Shown here piece by piece: positions 19,082-27,928 of a DNA stretch of 64,000 nucleotides. The notes under the pieces were generated by a model. That model made no database searches, had not been told where the DNA came from, and worked only from the letters and a program-made list of their open reading frames with translations. Numbering within the stretch: position 1 is the stretch's first letter; each line of letters begins with the position of its first letter. The DNA comes from Pseudorhodobacter aquimaris. Lineage in GTDB: Bacteria > Pseudomonadota > Alphaproteobacteria > Rhodobacterales > Rhodobacteraceae. Position numbers and translations under genes: made by a program. The stretch covers positions 119,270 through 183,269 of the forward strand of contig NZ_LGHS01000067.1 in the NCBI RefSeq assembly GCF_001202025.1, written 5' to 3'.

Positions 19082-20220
19082 CCGATTTGTACCATATGCT
19101 TGATGAGGCCGAATGCGCATTCATCACGCAGCTAGAACGTTTTGCCGCCGAAGAGCTGGCCCCCCACGCCCATGCCACCGATGAGAGCGGTGAGTTTGTT
19201 CACGCCCAACTGCGGGCTTTGGCGCAGACCGGCATGATGGGTGCGAACCTGCCAGAGGCTTGGGGCGGGGCGGATATTTCGGCGCAGGCGCTGTTGCGGG
19301 CGGTCGGGGTGATTGCGGGGGCTTGTGGGTCCACGGTCTCGGCCCTGACGGCGCATTATCTGGCGACGGATTCGATTTTGCTGGGCGGGGATGACGCTGC
19401 GCGCGCGCGCTATTTGCCGGATGCCGCGACCGGGGACCGCCTTGGCGCATTCGCGCTGACGGAACCCTTTGCAGGCTCTGATCCGGCGGATATGCGCACC
19501 AAGGCCACGAAAACCGCGGATGGTTGGCATCTCAAGGGGCGCAAGTGCTTTATCTCTAATGGTGGGGTTGCGGATTTTCTGGTGGTCTTTGCTGTGACCG
19601 ATCCGGCCGCCGCCCATCGCGGGATCTCGGCCTTTGTGGTGGATAAAGGCACCCCCGGCCTGCAACCGGGCCGCGCCGAGAAAACCATGGGCCTGCGCGG
19701 CGGCCATGTCTGGGAGCTGGATTTCGACTGCCAGCTGCCCCAAAGCGCGTTGCTTGGCCCCGAAGGGTCGGGGTTCAAGACCGCGATGAAGGTGCTGGAC
19801 AATGGCCGGCTGGAGGTTGCCGCCATGTGTATCGGTATCGCTTCTGCCGCGCTGACGGCTGCGACCGAATGGTCCAAGACCCGCATCATCGGGGGCGAGC
19901 CCCTAGCGGCCAAGCAAGGCATCCGTTGGCAGCTTGCCGATATGGCGCTGGACCTGCGCGCCGCCGAATTGATCGCGCTGGAGGCGGCGCGCCTGCGTCA
20001 AGAGGGCACGCGTTTTTCGATGCAGTCCAGCATGGCCAAGCTTCACGCCTCCGAGATGGCGGGGCGTGTGACCGATGGTGCGATCCAAATTCACGGCGGC
20101 TATGGTTTTACCCGCGATTTCCCGCTGGAACGCTATGCCCGCGATGTGCGGATCATGCGCATCTATGAAGGCTCTTCCGAAATTCAACGCAATATTATCG
20201 CCGCGCATCTGCTGGCCTGA
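19078..20220 (+). CDS. Acyl-CoA dehydrogenase inside the hut operon
   Basis: A 380-residue FAD-dependent acyl-CoA dehydrogenase that desaturates acyl-CoA at C2-C3 and passes electrons to ETF. Visible are the FAD/substrate segment [17 protein letters not shown], the [21 protein letters not shown] block, and [11 protein letters not shown] with the expected catalytic base Glu364. It resembles short-chain or aryl-propionyl-CoA dehydrogenases rather than glutaryl-CoA dehydrogenase. It is coupled to the CoA-transferase gene by a 4-bp overlap, and hutU begins 10 bp later. A 3-arylpropionyl-CoA such as imidazolepropionyl-CoA would give urocanoyl-CoA. This substrate is inferred only from context. Confidence 0.88.
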   Translation: MTDLYHMLDEAECAFITQLERFAAEELAPHAHATDESGEFVHAQLRALAQTGMMGANLPEAWGGADISAQALLRAVGVIAGACGSTVSALTAHYLATDSILLGGDDAARARYLPDAATGDRLGAFALTEPFAGSDPADMRTKATKTADGWHLKGRKCFISNGGVADFLVVFAVTDPAAAHRGISAFVVDKGTPGLQPGRAEKTMGLRGGHVWELDFDCQLPQSALLGPEGSGFKTAMKVLDNGRLEVAAMCIGIASAALTAATEWSKTRIIGGEPLAAKQGIRWQLADMALDLRAAELIALEAARLRQEGTRFSMQSSMAKLHASEMAGRVTDGAIQIHGGYGFTRDFPLERYARDVRIMRIYEGSSEIQRNIIAAHLLA

Positions 20221-20230
20221 ACCGGAGACT

Positions 20231-21916
20231 ATGATGACAAACCCACGCCACAACACCCGCGACATTTTTCCCGCAACCGGAACCGAGATCACCGCAAAAA
20301 GCTGGCTGACCGAGGCCCCCTTGCGGATGCTGATGAACAACCTGCACCCCGATGTGGCCGAAAATCCGCATGAGCTGGTGGTTTACGGCGGTATTGGCCG
20401 CGCCGCCCGCACATGGGAAGATTTCGACCAGATCTGCGCCTCATTGCGTGAGTTGAACGATGACCAGACGCTTTTGGTACAATCGGGCAAGCCTGTCGGC
20501 GTGTTCCAGACGCATAAGGACGCGCCCCGAGTGCTAATCGCCAACTCCAACCTTGTGCCGCATTGGGCAAATTGGGACCATTTCAACGAGCTGGATAAGA
20601 AGGGTCTGGCGATGTACGGCCAGATGACCGCCGGATCGTGGATCTATATCGGCACCCAAGGCATCGTTCAGGGCACCTATGAGACCTTTGCCGAGGCTGG
20701 TCGCCAGCATTATGAGGGCAACCTGAAAGGCAAATGGATCTTGACCGCAGGGCTTGGCGGCATGGGCGGCGCGCAACCACTTGCGGCAGTGATGGCGGGG
20801 GCTTGCTGTTTGGCGGTGGAATGCGACGAAACCCGCGCCGATTTCCGTATCCGCACCCGCTATTGCGACGAAAAGGCCCATACGCTGGATGAGGCATTGG
20901 CCCTGATCGACAAATGGACCAAGGCCGGTGAGGCGAAGTCTGTGGCGCTGATCGGCAATGCGGCGGATGTGTTTCCGGAACTTTATGCCCGCATGAAGGC
21001 CGGTGGCCCGCGCCCCGATATGGTGACGGATCAGACCTCTGCGCATGATCCGGTGCATGGCTATTTGCCACAGGGATGGTCTGTCGCCGAATGGCGTGCG
21101 AAACAGGAATCCGATCCTAAAGGCGTGGAAAAAGCCGCGCGCGCCAGCATGAAGGCCCATGTCGCTGCAATGGTCGATTTCTGGAATGCCGGTGTGCCGA
21201 CGCTGGATTACGGCAATAACATCCGTCAGGTTGCACAGGAAGAAGGGCTGGAGAACGCCTTTGCCTTCCCCGGTTTCGTGCCTGCCTATATCCGGCCCTT
21301 GTTCTGCAAGGGGATCGGGCCGTTCCGCTGGGTCGCGCTTTCGGGTGATCCCGAGGATATCTATAAAACCGATCAGGCGATGAAAGAGCTGTTCCCCGAG
21401 AACGAGCATCTGCACAACTGGCTGGATATGGCGCGCGAGCGGATTGATTTTCAGGGTCTGCCTGCGCGGATTTGCTGGATCGGGCTGGGGGATCGCCACA
21501 AAGCGGGCCTCAAGTTCAACGAAATGGTCGCCTCAGGTGAGTTGAAAGCCCCGATCGTAATCGGCCGTGACCATCTTGATTCGGGTTCCGTGGCCTCGCC
21601 CAACCGGGAAACGGAAGCCATGAAGGATGGATCGGATGCGGTGTCGGATTGGCCATTGCTGAACGCGCTGCTCAACACCGCTTCTGGGGCAACCTGGGTC
21701 AGCCTGCATCACGGTGGCGGCGTTGGCATGGGCTTTTCGCAGCACTCGGGCATGGTTATTTGCGCCGACGGGACCGAGGATGCGGCACGCCGTTTGAACA
21801 ACGTGTTGTGGAATGACCCGGCGACGGGCGTGATGCGCCACGCCGATGCGGGCTATGATATTGCGCTGGATTGTGCGCGCGAACATGACCTGAATCTGCC
21901 GGGGATTTTGAAGTAA
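20231..21916 (+). CDS. hutU: Urocanate hydratase
   Basis: Adds water to urocanate, using tightly bound NAD as electrophile, to form 4-imidazolone-5-propionate. The 561-residue protein has the usual length. It has [15 protein letters not shown], the NAD-site [37 protein letters not shown] (position of the conserved active-site Cys) and the C-terminal [18 protein letters not shown]. Start 20231 (ATGATG after GGAGACT) is chosen; a longer frame beginning at 20075 lies inside the dehydrogenase gene. As the last gene of the operon it closes the pathway from both histidine and, possibly, the CoA-dependent branch. Confidence 0.97.
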   Translation: MMTNPRHNTRDIFPATGTEITAKSWLTEAPLRMLMNNLHPDVAENPHELVVYGGIGRAARTWEDFDQICASLRELNDDQTLLVQSGKPVGVFQTHKDAPRVLIANSNLVPHWANWDHFNELDKKGLAMYGQMTAGSWIYIGTQGIVQGTYETFAEAGRQHYEGNLKGKWILTAGLGGMGGAQPLAAVMAGACCLAVECDETRADFRIRTRYCDEKAHTLDEALALIDKWTKAGEAKSVALIGNAADVFPELYARMKAGGPRPDMVTDQTSAHDPVHGYLPQGWSVAEWRAKQESDPKGVEKAARASMKAHVAAMVDFWNAGVPTLDYGNNIRQVAQEEGLENAFAFPGFVPAYIRPLFCKGIGPFRWVALSGDPEDIYKTDQAMKELFPENEHLHNWLDMARERIDFQGLPARICWIGLGDRHKAGLKFNEMVASGELKAPIVIGRDHLDSGSVASPNRETEAMKDGSDAVSDWPLLNALLNTASGATWVSLHHGGGVGMGFSQHSGMVICADGTEDAARRLNNVLWNDPATGVMRHADAGYDIALDCAREHDLNLPGILK

Positions 21917-21927
21917 CCAACACGGGT

Positions 21928-21991
21928 GATACCGATGTGAAAACCGTTGTGGTTCGGGGGGCAATACGTTCCCCCGGGCGGCCTCGGTATC
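21928..21991 (+). other. Stem-loop element between hutU and the TRAP operon
   Basis: An 8-bp outer stem GATACCGA (21928-21935) with TCGGTATC (21984-21991) encloses a second stem CGGGGG (21955-21960) with CCCCCG (21971-21976) and loop GCAATACGTT. No U-tract follows, so it is not a classical terminator. It may be the 3' end structure of the hut mRNA, or part of a leader RNA for the downstream TRAP operon. I do not recognise a known riboswitch. Confidence 0.45.
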
Positions 21992-22210
21992 GTCAAAGGG
22001 AAACATGTATTACATGATTGATTAAGAACAATTTTTTCCTTGCAGGACGGGGCTGGTTTGGTCATTGATCAAGGAATGCACATTCGGGGTTTGAGTGCTG
22101 AAATAGCGCCCATTGGGAAAGGATGTTTTTTAAAAAACGGCTCTTCATACAGGGGGGCTATTCCGGTTAGGACAGCATTTCGGATAGGGTCGGGAGGTGC
22201 ATCCCCATTT

Positions 22211-22268
22211 CCGGCAAGGCTGCCGGGACCGGGTTGAATAACACAGAATGTGATGATCCGAATTCAAC
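22211..22268 (+). promoter_or_regulatory. Tandem hairpins just upstream of the TRAP binding-protein gene
   Basis: CCGGCA-AGGC-TGCCGG (22211-22226) is followed by a longer hairpin with outer stem GTTGAAT (22233-22239)/ATTCAAC (22262-22268) and inner stem CACA-GAA-TGTG (22242-22252). The outer stem ends two bases before the ribosome site GGAGAG of the ATG at 22281. Its formation could therefore affect translation or mRNA stability. The remaining part of the 364-bp gap, 21992-22210, shows no gene. Confidence 0.45.
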
Positions 22269-22280
22269 AAGGAGAGAGCA

Positions 22281-23369
22281 ATGAAAAGACGTAATTTTAT
22301 CACCGCCGCTGCTGGCGTGGGGGCCGCGGCCCTTGCCAGCCCTGCCATCGCGCAAGATGTTCGCAAATGGCGTCTTGTTTCGGCATGGCCCAAAAACCTG
22401 CCCGGACCCGGTGTGGCCGCCCAGATCTTGGCTGACCGCATCACCGCACTGTCAGGCGGCCGCATCGAGGTAGAGTTGTTTGCCGCCGGTGAGATCGTCC
22501 CCGGTCCCGGCGTCTTTGACGCGGTGAGCGAAGGCACGGCAGACATCTACCACGCCGTTCCTGCCTATTGGGGCAGCAAATCCAAGGGTATCTTGCTGTT
22601 TGGCAGCCAGCCTCTGGGTCTGACCGCGATCGAACAGCACGGCTGGATGCTGCATGGCGGCGGACAAGCGCTTTATGATGAGATGTATGCGCGCTTTAAC
22701 CTCAAGCCCTTCCTGACAGGCAACTCGGGCCCGCAATGGGCGGGGTGGTTCCGCAATGAGATCAAATCGCTTGATGACCTGAAGGGGTTGAAATACCGCA
22801 CCACGGGCCTCAATTCCGAGGTGATGTCCAAACTTGGTGTCGCGGTTGAGGCGATGTCCGGCCCGGCCATGTTCCAGGCCTTGCAATCAGGCGCCCTGGA
22901 CGCGGGTGAGTTTATTGGCCCCTGGAGCGATAGTGCGCTTGGCCTTTATCAGGTTGCCAGCAATTACTACGGTCCCGGCGTGGGGGAGCCATCCTCGGCT
23001 GAGGAATGTGGCATCAACCTCAATTCCTGGAACGATCTGCCCGATGACCTGAAACAGGCTGTCGAGGCCGCGGCGCAATCGATGTATAACCCGGTCCTGA
23101 CCGAGTATAACACCAAACACGCGCTTGCCTTGCGCGCGCTGGTTGCCGATCACGGCGTTACCCTGCGCGAATGGCCCGAGGAAATCACCATCGCCATGGG
23201 CAATGCAATGGGCGAGGTGATTAACGAGCTACGCAATTCGGACGATGAGCTGGTTCAGCGCATCACTGAAAGCTTCCTCGCCTATCGCAAGCTGATGGTG
23301 GAATATATGCCATGGGCCGACAACGGCCAGATGAACGCCCGTAACCTTGCTTTCAATTACGGCGATTGA
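22281..23369 (+). CDS. dctP: TRAP transporter substrate-binding protein (DctP/TakP type)
   Basis: A 362-residue periplasmic receptor of a TRAP transporter. The N-terminus MKRRNFITAAAGVGAAALAS has a twin-arginine pattern followed by a hydrophobic stretch and an ASPAIAQ cleavage region, so export by Tat is likely. The core (SAWPKNLPGPGVAAQILADR; LKGLKYRTTGLNSEVMSKLG; SGALDAGEFIGPWSD) resembles the TakP/mannitol-chloroaromatic branch that binds organic or keto acids through a conserved Arg. The ligand is not identifiable here. It is the first gene of dctP-Q-M and is followed by a terminator-like hairpin, which would raise its mRNA level over the permeases. Confidence 0.92.
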   Translation: MKRRNFITAAAGVGAAALASPAIAQDVRKWRLVSAWPKNLPGPGVAAQILADRITALSGGRIEVELFAAGEIVPGPGVFDAVSEGTADIYHAVPAYWGSKSKGILLFGSQPLGLTAIEQHGWMLHGGGQALYDEMYARFNLKPFLTGNSGPQWAGWFRNEIKSLDDLKGLKYRTTGLNSEVMSKLGVAVEAMSGPAMFQALQSGALDAGEFIGPWSDSALGLYQVASNYYGPGVGEPSSAEECGINLNSWNDLPDDLKQAVEAAAQSMYNPVLTEYNTKHALALRALVADHGVTLREWPEEITIAMGNAMGEVINELRNSDDELVQRITESFLAYRKLMVEYMPWADNGQMNARNLAFNYGD

Positions 23370-23379
23370 TTTGGAAACA

Positions 23380-23410
23380 GCGGCCCCGGTTTTTGCCGGG
23401 GCCGCCTTTT
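23380..23410 (+). terminator. Intra-operon hairpin between dctP and dctQ
   Basis: GCGGCCCCGG and CCGGGGCCGC form a perfect 10-bp stem with loop TTTTTG, followed by CTTTTG. It is probably a partial terminator or 3'-end stabiliser, allowing more binding protein than permease. Confidence 0.8.
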
Positions 23411-23424
23411 GTTCTGGGGGTGTG

Positions 23425-23925
23425 ATGGACCGTTTTGCAGACAGGCTGGACCTGATAAATCGTGGCGTTGGGGGCATTGTCATGTGGACCGCGCTGATCA
23501 TGGTCTTGGCGCAATTTGGCATTGTGATGCTGCGTTATGTCTTTGGTTACACCTCGATTTTCATCAATGAATCGGTGCTCTACCTGCATGCCACCCTGTT
23601 CATGCTGGGGGCGGGATATACGCTTTTGGTCAATGGCCACGTGCGGGTTGATATCTTTTATGCCCCGCTGTCCCAGCGCAAGAAGGCGCTGATAGATATC
23701 TTCGGCCACCTCTGCCTGTTACTGCCGTCGCTCGGGATTTTGCTTTATTACAGCTGGCCGTCGGTGCGACGGTCGTGGTCGATCATGGAGGGGCCGATTT
23801 CGGTGGGCGGTGTGCCTGCGTCCTTCTTGCTCAAGACCCTGATCCCGGCGTTTTGTATTTTACTGTTGATCCAGGGCCTGTCGGCGCTGTTGCGGGATTT
23901 GATCCGCTTGGGAGATAAAGCATGA
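23425..23925 (+). CDS. dctQ: TRAP transporter small permease subunit (DctQ)
   Basis: A 166-residue membrane protein with four hydrophobic helices, as expected for the small subunit of a TRAP transporter. Recognisable patches are LINRGVGGIVMWTALIMVLAQ, VMLRYVFGYTSIFINESVLY, VNGHVRVDIFYAPLSQRKKA and a last helix before the basic C-terminus. The ATG at 23425 follows a G-rich stretch (CTGGGGGTGTG). An in-frame extension to 23347 would run through the terminator hairpin and is rejected. The stop overlaps dctM by 4 bp. Confidence 0.88.
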   Translation: MDRFADRLDLINRGVGGIVMWTALIMVLAQFGIVMLRYVFGYTSIFINESVLYLHATLFMLGAGYTLLVNGHVRVDIFYAPLSQRKKALIDIFGHLCLLLPSLGILLYYSWPSVRRSWSIMEGPISVGGVPASFLLKTLIPAFCILLLIQGLSALLRDLIRLGDKA

Positions 23926-25472
23926 CCCTGCCGCTTGACCTGATGATGTTTGCCGCCCTGATCATCGTGATCCTGATGGGTTATCCGGTGGCGTTTTCCA
24001 TTGCAGGGGTTGCCACAGGCTTTGCGCTGCTCGGTTCCGCGCTGGGGGTTTTTGACCTTGGGCTGATGGGGGCCTTGGCACAGCGGTTTTTCGGGGTGAT
24101 GACCAATCCGGTTTTGACGGCAATCCCCTTGTTTGTGCTGATGGGGGTGGTGCTAGAAAAATCCCGTATCGCTGAGGAACTGCTGGAAACCATGGGGCGT
24201 CTGTTCGGCTCTATGCGCGGCGGCTTGGGGGTCTCGGTGATGCTGGTGGGGGCGCTGCTGGCGGCCTCGACCGGGATTGTGGGTGCCACGGTTGTTGCCA
24301 TGGGGATGATTGCGCTGCCTGCGATGTTGCGCAACGGGTATAACCCGCGGCTTGCATCGGGAATGGTGGCCACGGCGGGCACTTTGGGTCAGATCATCCC
24401 GCCGTCCACCTTGCTGATCATTCTGGCCGAGGTGATGTCATCGGCATTCCAGCAAGCGCAATACGAACAGGGCAAGTTTTCGGTTGAAACGATTTCCGTT
24501 GGCCAGACCTTTGCCGCGGCCATTGTGCCGGGGCTTTTATTGATGGTGATCTATATCCTCTATATCCTCGGGCGTGCCTGGCTGGTTCCGGGCGATGCCC
24601 CCGCGATGCGTGAGCAGGCCCTAAAGCCATCGGCCGCAGAGATTTTCGGCGCTATCGCCCCGCCGGTCTTGTTGATCTTTGCCGTGCTTGGCGCAATTCT
24701 GGGCGGGGTTGCCAGCCCGAATGAGGCCGCCTCGGTCGGGGCGGTGGGGGCGATCTTGCTGGCGGGGATGCGTCAGGGTGCGCCGCGCAAACTGATCCTT
24801 GCAGGGGCGGCGGCGTTGTTGGTTCTTGCCTTTGCGGCAGGGCTTGCGCCCGTGCGGTTACAAAGGTCCGATGCGGGACCGTTGGAATATGCGATGGCTT
24901 TGGCCTATGTATTGCTGGCACTGATCGGAATTGCGGCAATCGTTGCGGCCTTGCAGGCGACATTTCGCAAGGGGATCATGTTTGCCGCGATGGGGCAGAC
25001 GATGGTCGTTACCTCGATGATCTTTGCGACGATCCTGATGGCGTCCTATTTTAGCCTTGTCTTTGTTGGCCTTGGCGGAGAGCACCGCGTCGCCGATATT
25101 CTGGAATCGCTTCCCGGTGGGCCGACAGGGGCGTTGTTCTTTGCGATGGCCTTTATCTTTATCCTCGGGTTCTTTCTCGATTTCGTCGAGATTTCGGTGA
25201 TCTTGCTACCGCTTCTGGTGCCGCCGCTGATTTTGATGGGCCATGATCCGATCTGGCTGGCGGTGTTGATCGCAGTGAACCTGCAGACGTCATTTCTGAC
25301 GCCACCCTTTGGGTTCTCGCTATTCTATTTGCGCGGGGCTGCCCCGCCGGAGGTGACAACCGGCATGATCTATCAGGGGGTGGCACCCTTTATTGTGCTG
25401 CAGGTGGTTGCGATGGTGCTGATATGGGCCTTGCCCACGCTTTCAACATGGTTGCCTAGACTTATCTTTTAA
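23922..25472 (+). CDS. dctM: TRAP transporter large permease subunit (DctM)
   Basis: The 516-residue ion-coupled transport subunit of the TRAP system. It shows many membrane spans, with conserved stretches IVILMGYPVAFSIAGVATGF, LLAASTGIVGATVVAMGMIA, LGQIIPPSTLLIILAEV and SPNEAASVGAVGAI. The C-terminal half has LGFFLDFVEISVILLPLLVP and TSFLTPPFGFSLFYLRG. It is longer than the common 425-440 because of an extra, probably membrane-spanning insertion at about residues 285-345. That insertion is typical of the larger members paired with TakP-like receptors. It is translationally coupled to dctQ. Confidence 0.92.
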   Translation: MTLPLDLMMFAALIIVILMGYPVAFSIAGVATGFALLGSALGVFDLGLMGALAQRFFGVMTNPVLTAIPLFVLMGVVLEKSRIAEELLETMGRLFGSMRGGLGVSVMLVGALLAASTGIVGATVVAMGMIALPAMLRNGYNPRLASGMVATAGTLGQIIPPSTLLIILAEVMSSAFQQAQYEQGKFSVETISVGQTFAAAIVPGLLLMVIYILYILGRAWLVPGDAPAMREQALKPSAAEIFGAIAPPVLLIFAVLGAILGGVASPNEAASVGAVGAILLAGMRQGAPRKLILAGAAALLVLAFAAGLAPVRLQRSDAGPLEYAMALAYVLLALIGIAAIVAALQATFRKGIMFAAMGQTMVVTSMIFATILMASYFSLVFVGLGGEHRVADILESLPGGPTGALFFAMAFIFILGFFLDFVEISVILLPLLVPPLILMGHDPIWLAVLIAVNLQTSFLTPPFGFSLFYLRGAAPPEVTTGMIYQGVAPFIVLQVVAMVLIWALPTLSTWLPRLIF

Positions 25473-26114
25473 GGGGCGCGTAAATAACGCACTCCATAAG
25501 GTGGACCCGTCGCGGTTTTTTGCCGCCCCTGCATCAGCGACATAATCAGTCTTCGCTGTTGCAACCCATGCAAATAGGGGGACGAATTTTACAAAGGTGC
25601 GGGCCGGAAAAGCCGCGTTAGAACGCTTGTATAGAGCGATACAATCGAGCTGCGCGCAAGGAATGGCTGGGAACTCATATTTTTCATATAGGCTCAGAGG
25701 TACAAAATCACGCCCACATTGGCTATGGATTCACGACAATGATCGCCCAGATATCGCTCTTACGGTTTGCTCTCAACCGGTTGACCGGCGATGGGGCAAC
25801 GGCGGCATCACGCCCGCTATGAAACTGAACCAGCACCAAATAGCGGTGTAGTTCCAGTTTTAAACGCCTTGAAAAACGGAGCGTTTCCTCGTCATGATTT
25901 TTGCCTCTATCAGGGAAATCTCATGCGAGGTTATTCGGCCCAGGATGAGGTTTGTAGCACAGAAATCTGGCTGAAATCAGGGTGGGCCTTGGCGCATGAA
26001 TGCGCATTAAGGAACCATTATCCTTGAAAAGGTGCCAAGGTTGACGAGGCGGCTTTTCTACATGTATCGCTGAGGGCAATATGTCCGTTTCTTTCGTCCC
26101 GACCCATCGTCTGG
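25473..26114. other. Intergenic stretch with no recognised gene
   Basis: About 640 bp between the converging TRAP operon and the rsmA end, poorer in GC than its surroundings. Open frames of 84 and 78 codons (25597-25851 and 25791-26027, plus strand) overlap each other. They lack clear ribosome sites and match nothing I recognise. No tRNA, IS end or strong terminator is visible. It could be decayed coding DNA. Confidence 0.35.
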
Positions 26115-26951
26115 TTAGGCGTAGCCCGATGATAGGGCGCAGAATTTTTCCAATGAAATTTCCTCGGCGCGGGCGGTGGGTGCGATGCCGACGGCCTCTA
26201 GCCGCGCCTCGATATCAGGGCCCATCGCCTTCAGGCTGGAGCGCAGCATCTTGCGGCGCTGGTTGAATGCCATCGCGGTAATCCGCGACAACATCACCGC
26301 ATTGGCCGGAAAACGCGGCGCGTCAAGCCGTGTCAAATGCACCACGGCGGAATGGACCTTGGGCGCGGGGCTAAAGGCTTCGGGCGGCAGGGTCAGCACA
26401 ATACGCGGATCGGTGCGCCATTGGGCCAGCAGGGCAAGGCGGCCATAAGCCTTGTCACCGGGCTTGGCCACGATGCGCTGCGCCACCTCTTTTTGGAACA
26501 TCAGCGTCAGGCTTTGCCAGAAGGGCGGCCATTCATCGGGCGAGAGCCAGCGCACCAGAAGCTCGGTGCCGATATTATAGGGCAGATTGGCCACCACCCG
26601 CACCGGTGGCGTCAGATAGGCCGAAACATCCAGCGCAAGCGCATCGGCGTTCACCACCTCTAGCTGGCCGGGATAGGCGGCTGCAATCTCTGCCAAGGCA
26701 GGCAGGCAGCGCGCATCCTTTTCCACGGCAAGCACGCGGCGCGCCCCTTCGGCCAGCAAACCACGTGTCAGGCCTCCGGGGCCGGGGCCCACCTCCAGCA
26801 CATCGCATTGCGTCAGATCCCCCGCCGAACGGGCAATTTTGGCCGTCAGGTTCAGGTCCAGCAAGAAGTTCTGGCCAAGCTGTTTCTTGGCAACCAGATC
26901 ATGGGTGCGGATCACTTGGGAAAGGCTTGGGAGCCCGTCAATCGCGGCCAT
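26115..26951 (-). CDS. rsmA: 16S rRNA (adenine1518/1519-N6) dimethyltransferase
   Basis: Dimethylates two adjacent adenines of helix 45 in 16S rRNA late in 30S assembly (KsgA). The 278-residue protein has [19 protein letters not shown], the SAM-binding [15 protein letters not shown], the acidic VEKDARC strand end, and the catalytic [15 protein letters not shown]. It is the last gene of the lptF-lptG-lptD-surA-pdxA-rsmA series, and its start lies 14 bp inside the end of pdxA. The same gene order occurs widely in Proteobacteria. Confidence 0.97.
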   Translation of the reverse strand: MAAIDGLPSLSQVIRTHDLVAKKQLGQNFLLDLNLTAKIARSAGDLTQCDVLEVGPGPGGLTRGLLAEGARRVLAVEKDARCLPALAEIAAAYPGQLEVVNADALALDVSAYLTPPVRVVANLPYNIGTELLVRWLSPDEWPPFWQSLTLMFQKEVAQRIVAKPGDKAYGRLALLAQWRTDPRIVLTLPPEAFSPAPKVHSAVVHLTRLDAPRFPANAVMLSRITAMAFNQRRKMLRSSLKAMGPDIEARLEAVGIAPTARAEEISLEKFCALSSGYA

Positions 26952-27924
26952 TTTTGCCCCTCGTATTTACCATCTCATACGCCATACGCAGGGCGGCAAT
27001 CAGGCTGGTGGCATCTGCAATTCCACGCCCTGCGATATCAAAAGCGGTGCCATGATCGGGAGAGGTGCGGATAAACGGCAGGCCCAAGGTCAGGTTCACG
27101 CCACCCGCAAAATCGATGGTCTTGATCGGGATCAGCGCTTGGTCGTGATACATGCAAATCGCCACATCGTATTGCGCGCGGGCCTTGGCGTGGAACATCG
27201 TATCGGCCGGAAGCGGGCCTGCGATCTGCATCCCTTGGGCGCGCAGGCGCTCCAGCACGGGGGTGATGCCTGTGATCTCCTCACCCCCCATCGCGCCGCC
27301 TTCGCCCGCATGGGGGTTCAACCCGGCCACGGCAATGCGGGGGGTGGGCAGGCCGAAATCCTGTTGCAGCCCTGCGTGGGTAATGCGGATGGTTTCCTCA
27401 AGCGCCTTGTCCGTCAGCGCGCTTGGCACTTCTGCCAGCGGGATGTGGATGGTGACCGGCACCACCCGCAATTCGGGACAGGCGAGCATCATCACCACGC
27501 GGTCCACCCCGCCTAGATCCGCAAGAAATTCCGTATGGCCCGGAAAGGCGAAGCCCGCACCATCCTTGAGTGCCTTTTTGTGGATCGGGGCGGTACAGAT
27601 CGCGCTTGCCTGCCCTTGTTGAACCAAGTTCACGGCGCGGGCGATCACGGCAACCACATCCTTGGCATGTTCAGGCCGTGCGGTGCCGGGGATGGCAGGG
27701 CTGGCAAAAGGGTGGGACAGTACGGGCAATACATCCGCCGCCACATCACCGGCGTCTTGCGGGCTGTTGATGATCTGGACTTTGGTATCCGCAGGCAGGT
27801 GCCTTGGGTCCCCGATCCAAAAAAACGGCAAATCACCGCCCAGTGCCTTGCGTGCCAGCACCGCAATTTCCGGCCCGATGCCTGCGGGTTCGCCGCAGGT
27901 CAGGGCGATGGGGGCCTGTACCAT
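26938..27924 (-). CDS. pdxA: 4-hydroxythreonine-4-phosphate dehydrogenase
   Basis: Oxidises 4-phospho-hydroxy-L-threonine with NAD in the DXP-dependent pathway to pyridoxal phosphate. The 328-residue protein starts [19 protein letters not shown], the family signature. It carries [19 protein letters not shown], the metal-binding [15 protein letters not shown] and [16 protein letters not shown]. Start 27924 is chosen because it places the signature at the N-terminus; an in-frame codon at 28032 lies within surA. It is 4 bp downstream of surA and overlaps rsmA. Confidence 0.96.
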   Translation of the reverse strand: MVQAPIALTCGEPAGIGPEIAVLARKALGGDLPFFWIGDPRHLPADTKVQIINSPQDAGDVAADVLPVLSHPFASPAIPGTARPEHAKDVVAVIARAVNLVQQGQASAICTAPIHKKALKDGAGFAFPGHTEFLADLGGVDRVVMMLACPELRVVPVTIHIPLAEVPSALTDKALEETIRITHAGLQQDFGLPTPRIAVAGLNPHAGEGGAMGGEEITGITPVLERLRAQGMQIAGPLPADTMFHAKARAQYDVAICMYHDQALIPIKTIDFAGGVNLTLGLPFIRTSPDHGTAFDIAGRGIADATSLIAALRMAYEMVNTRGKNGRD

Positions 27925-27928
27925 GCGC

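Noticed and set aside
20075..20230. N-terminal extension of hutU
   Set aside because: It lies within the acyl-CoA dehydrogenase gene in another frame; the ATG at 20231 gives the normal length.
20534..21499. A 321-codon minus-strand frame inside hutU
   Set aside because: Shadow of a firmly identified urocanate hydratase in GC-rich DNA; composition is His/Arg-rich and typical of antisense frames.
22253..22280. TGATCC upstream of dctP as an RpoE-type promoter
   Set aside because: It lies too close to the ATG for an 18-base spacer, -10 element and transcript start.
25597..26027. Two overlapping plus-strand frames of 84 and 78 codons
   Set aside because: They overlap each other in different frames, with weak starts and no similarity that I recognise; noted only as part of an orphan gap.
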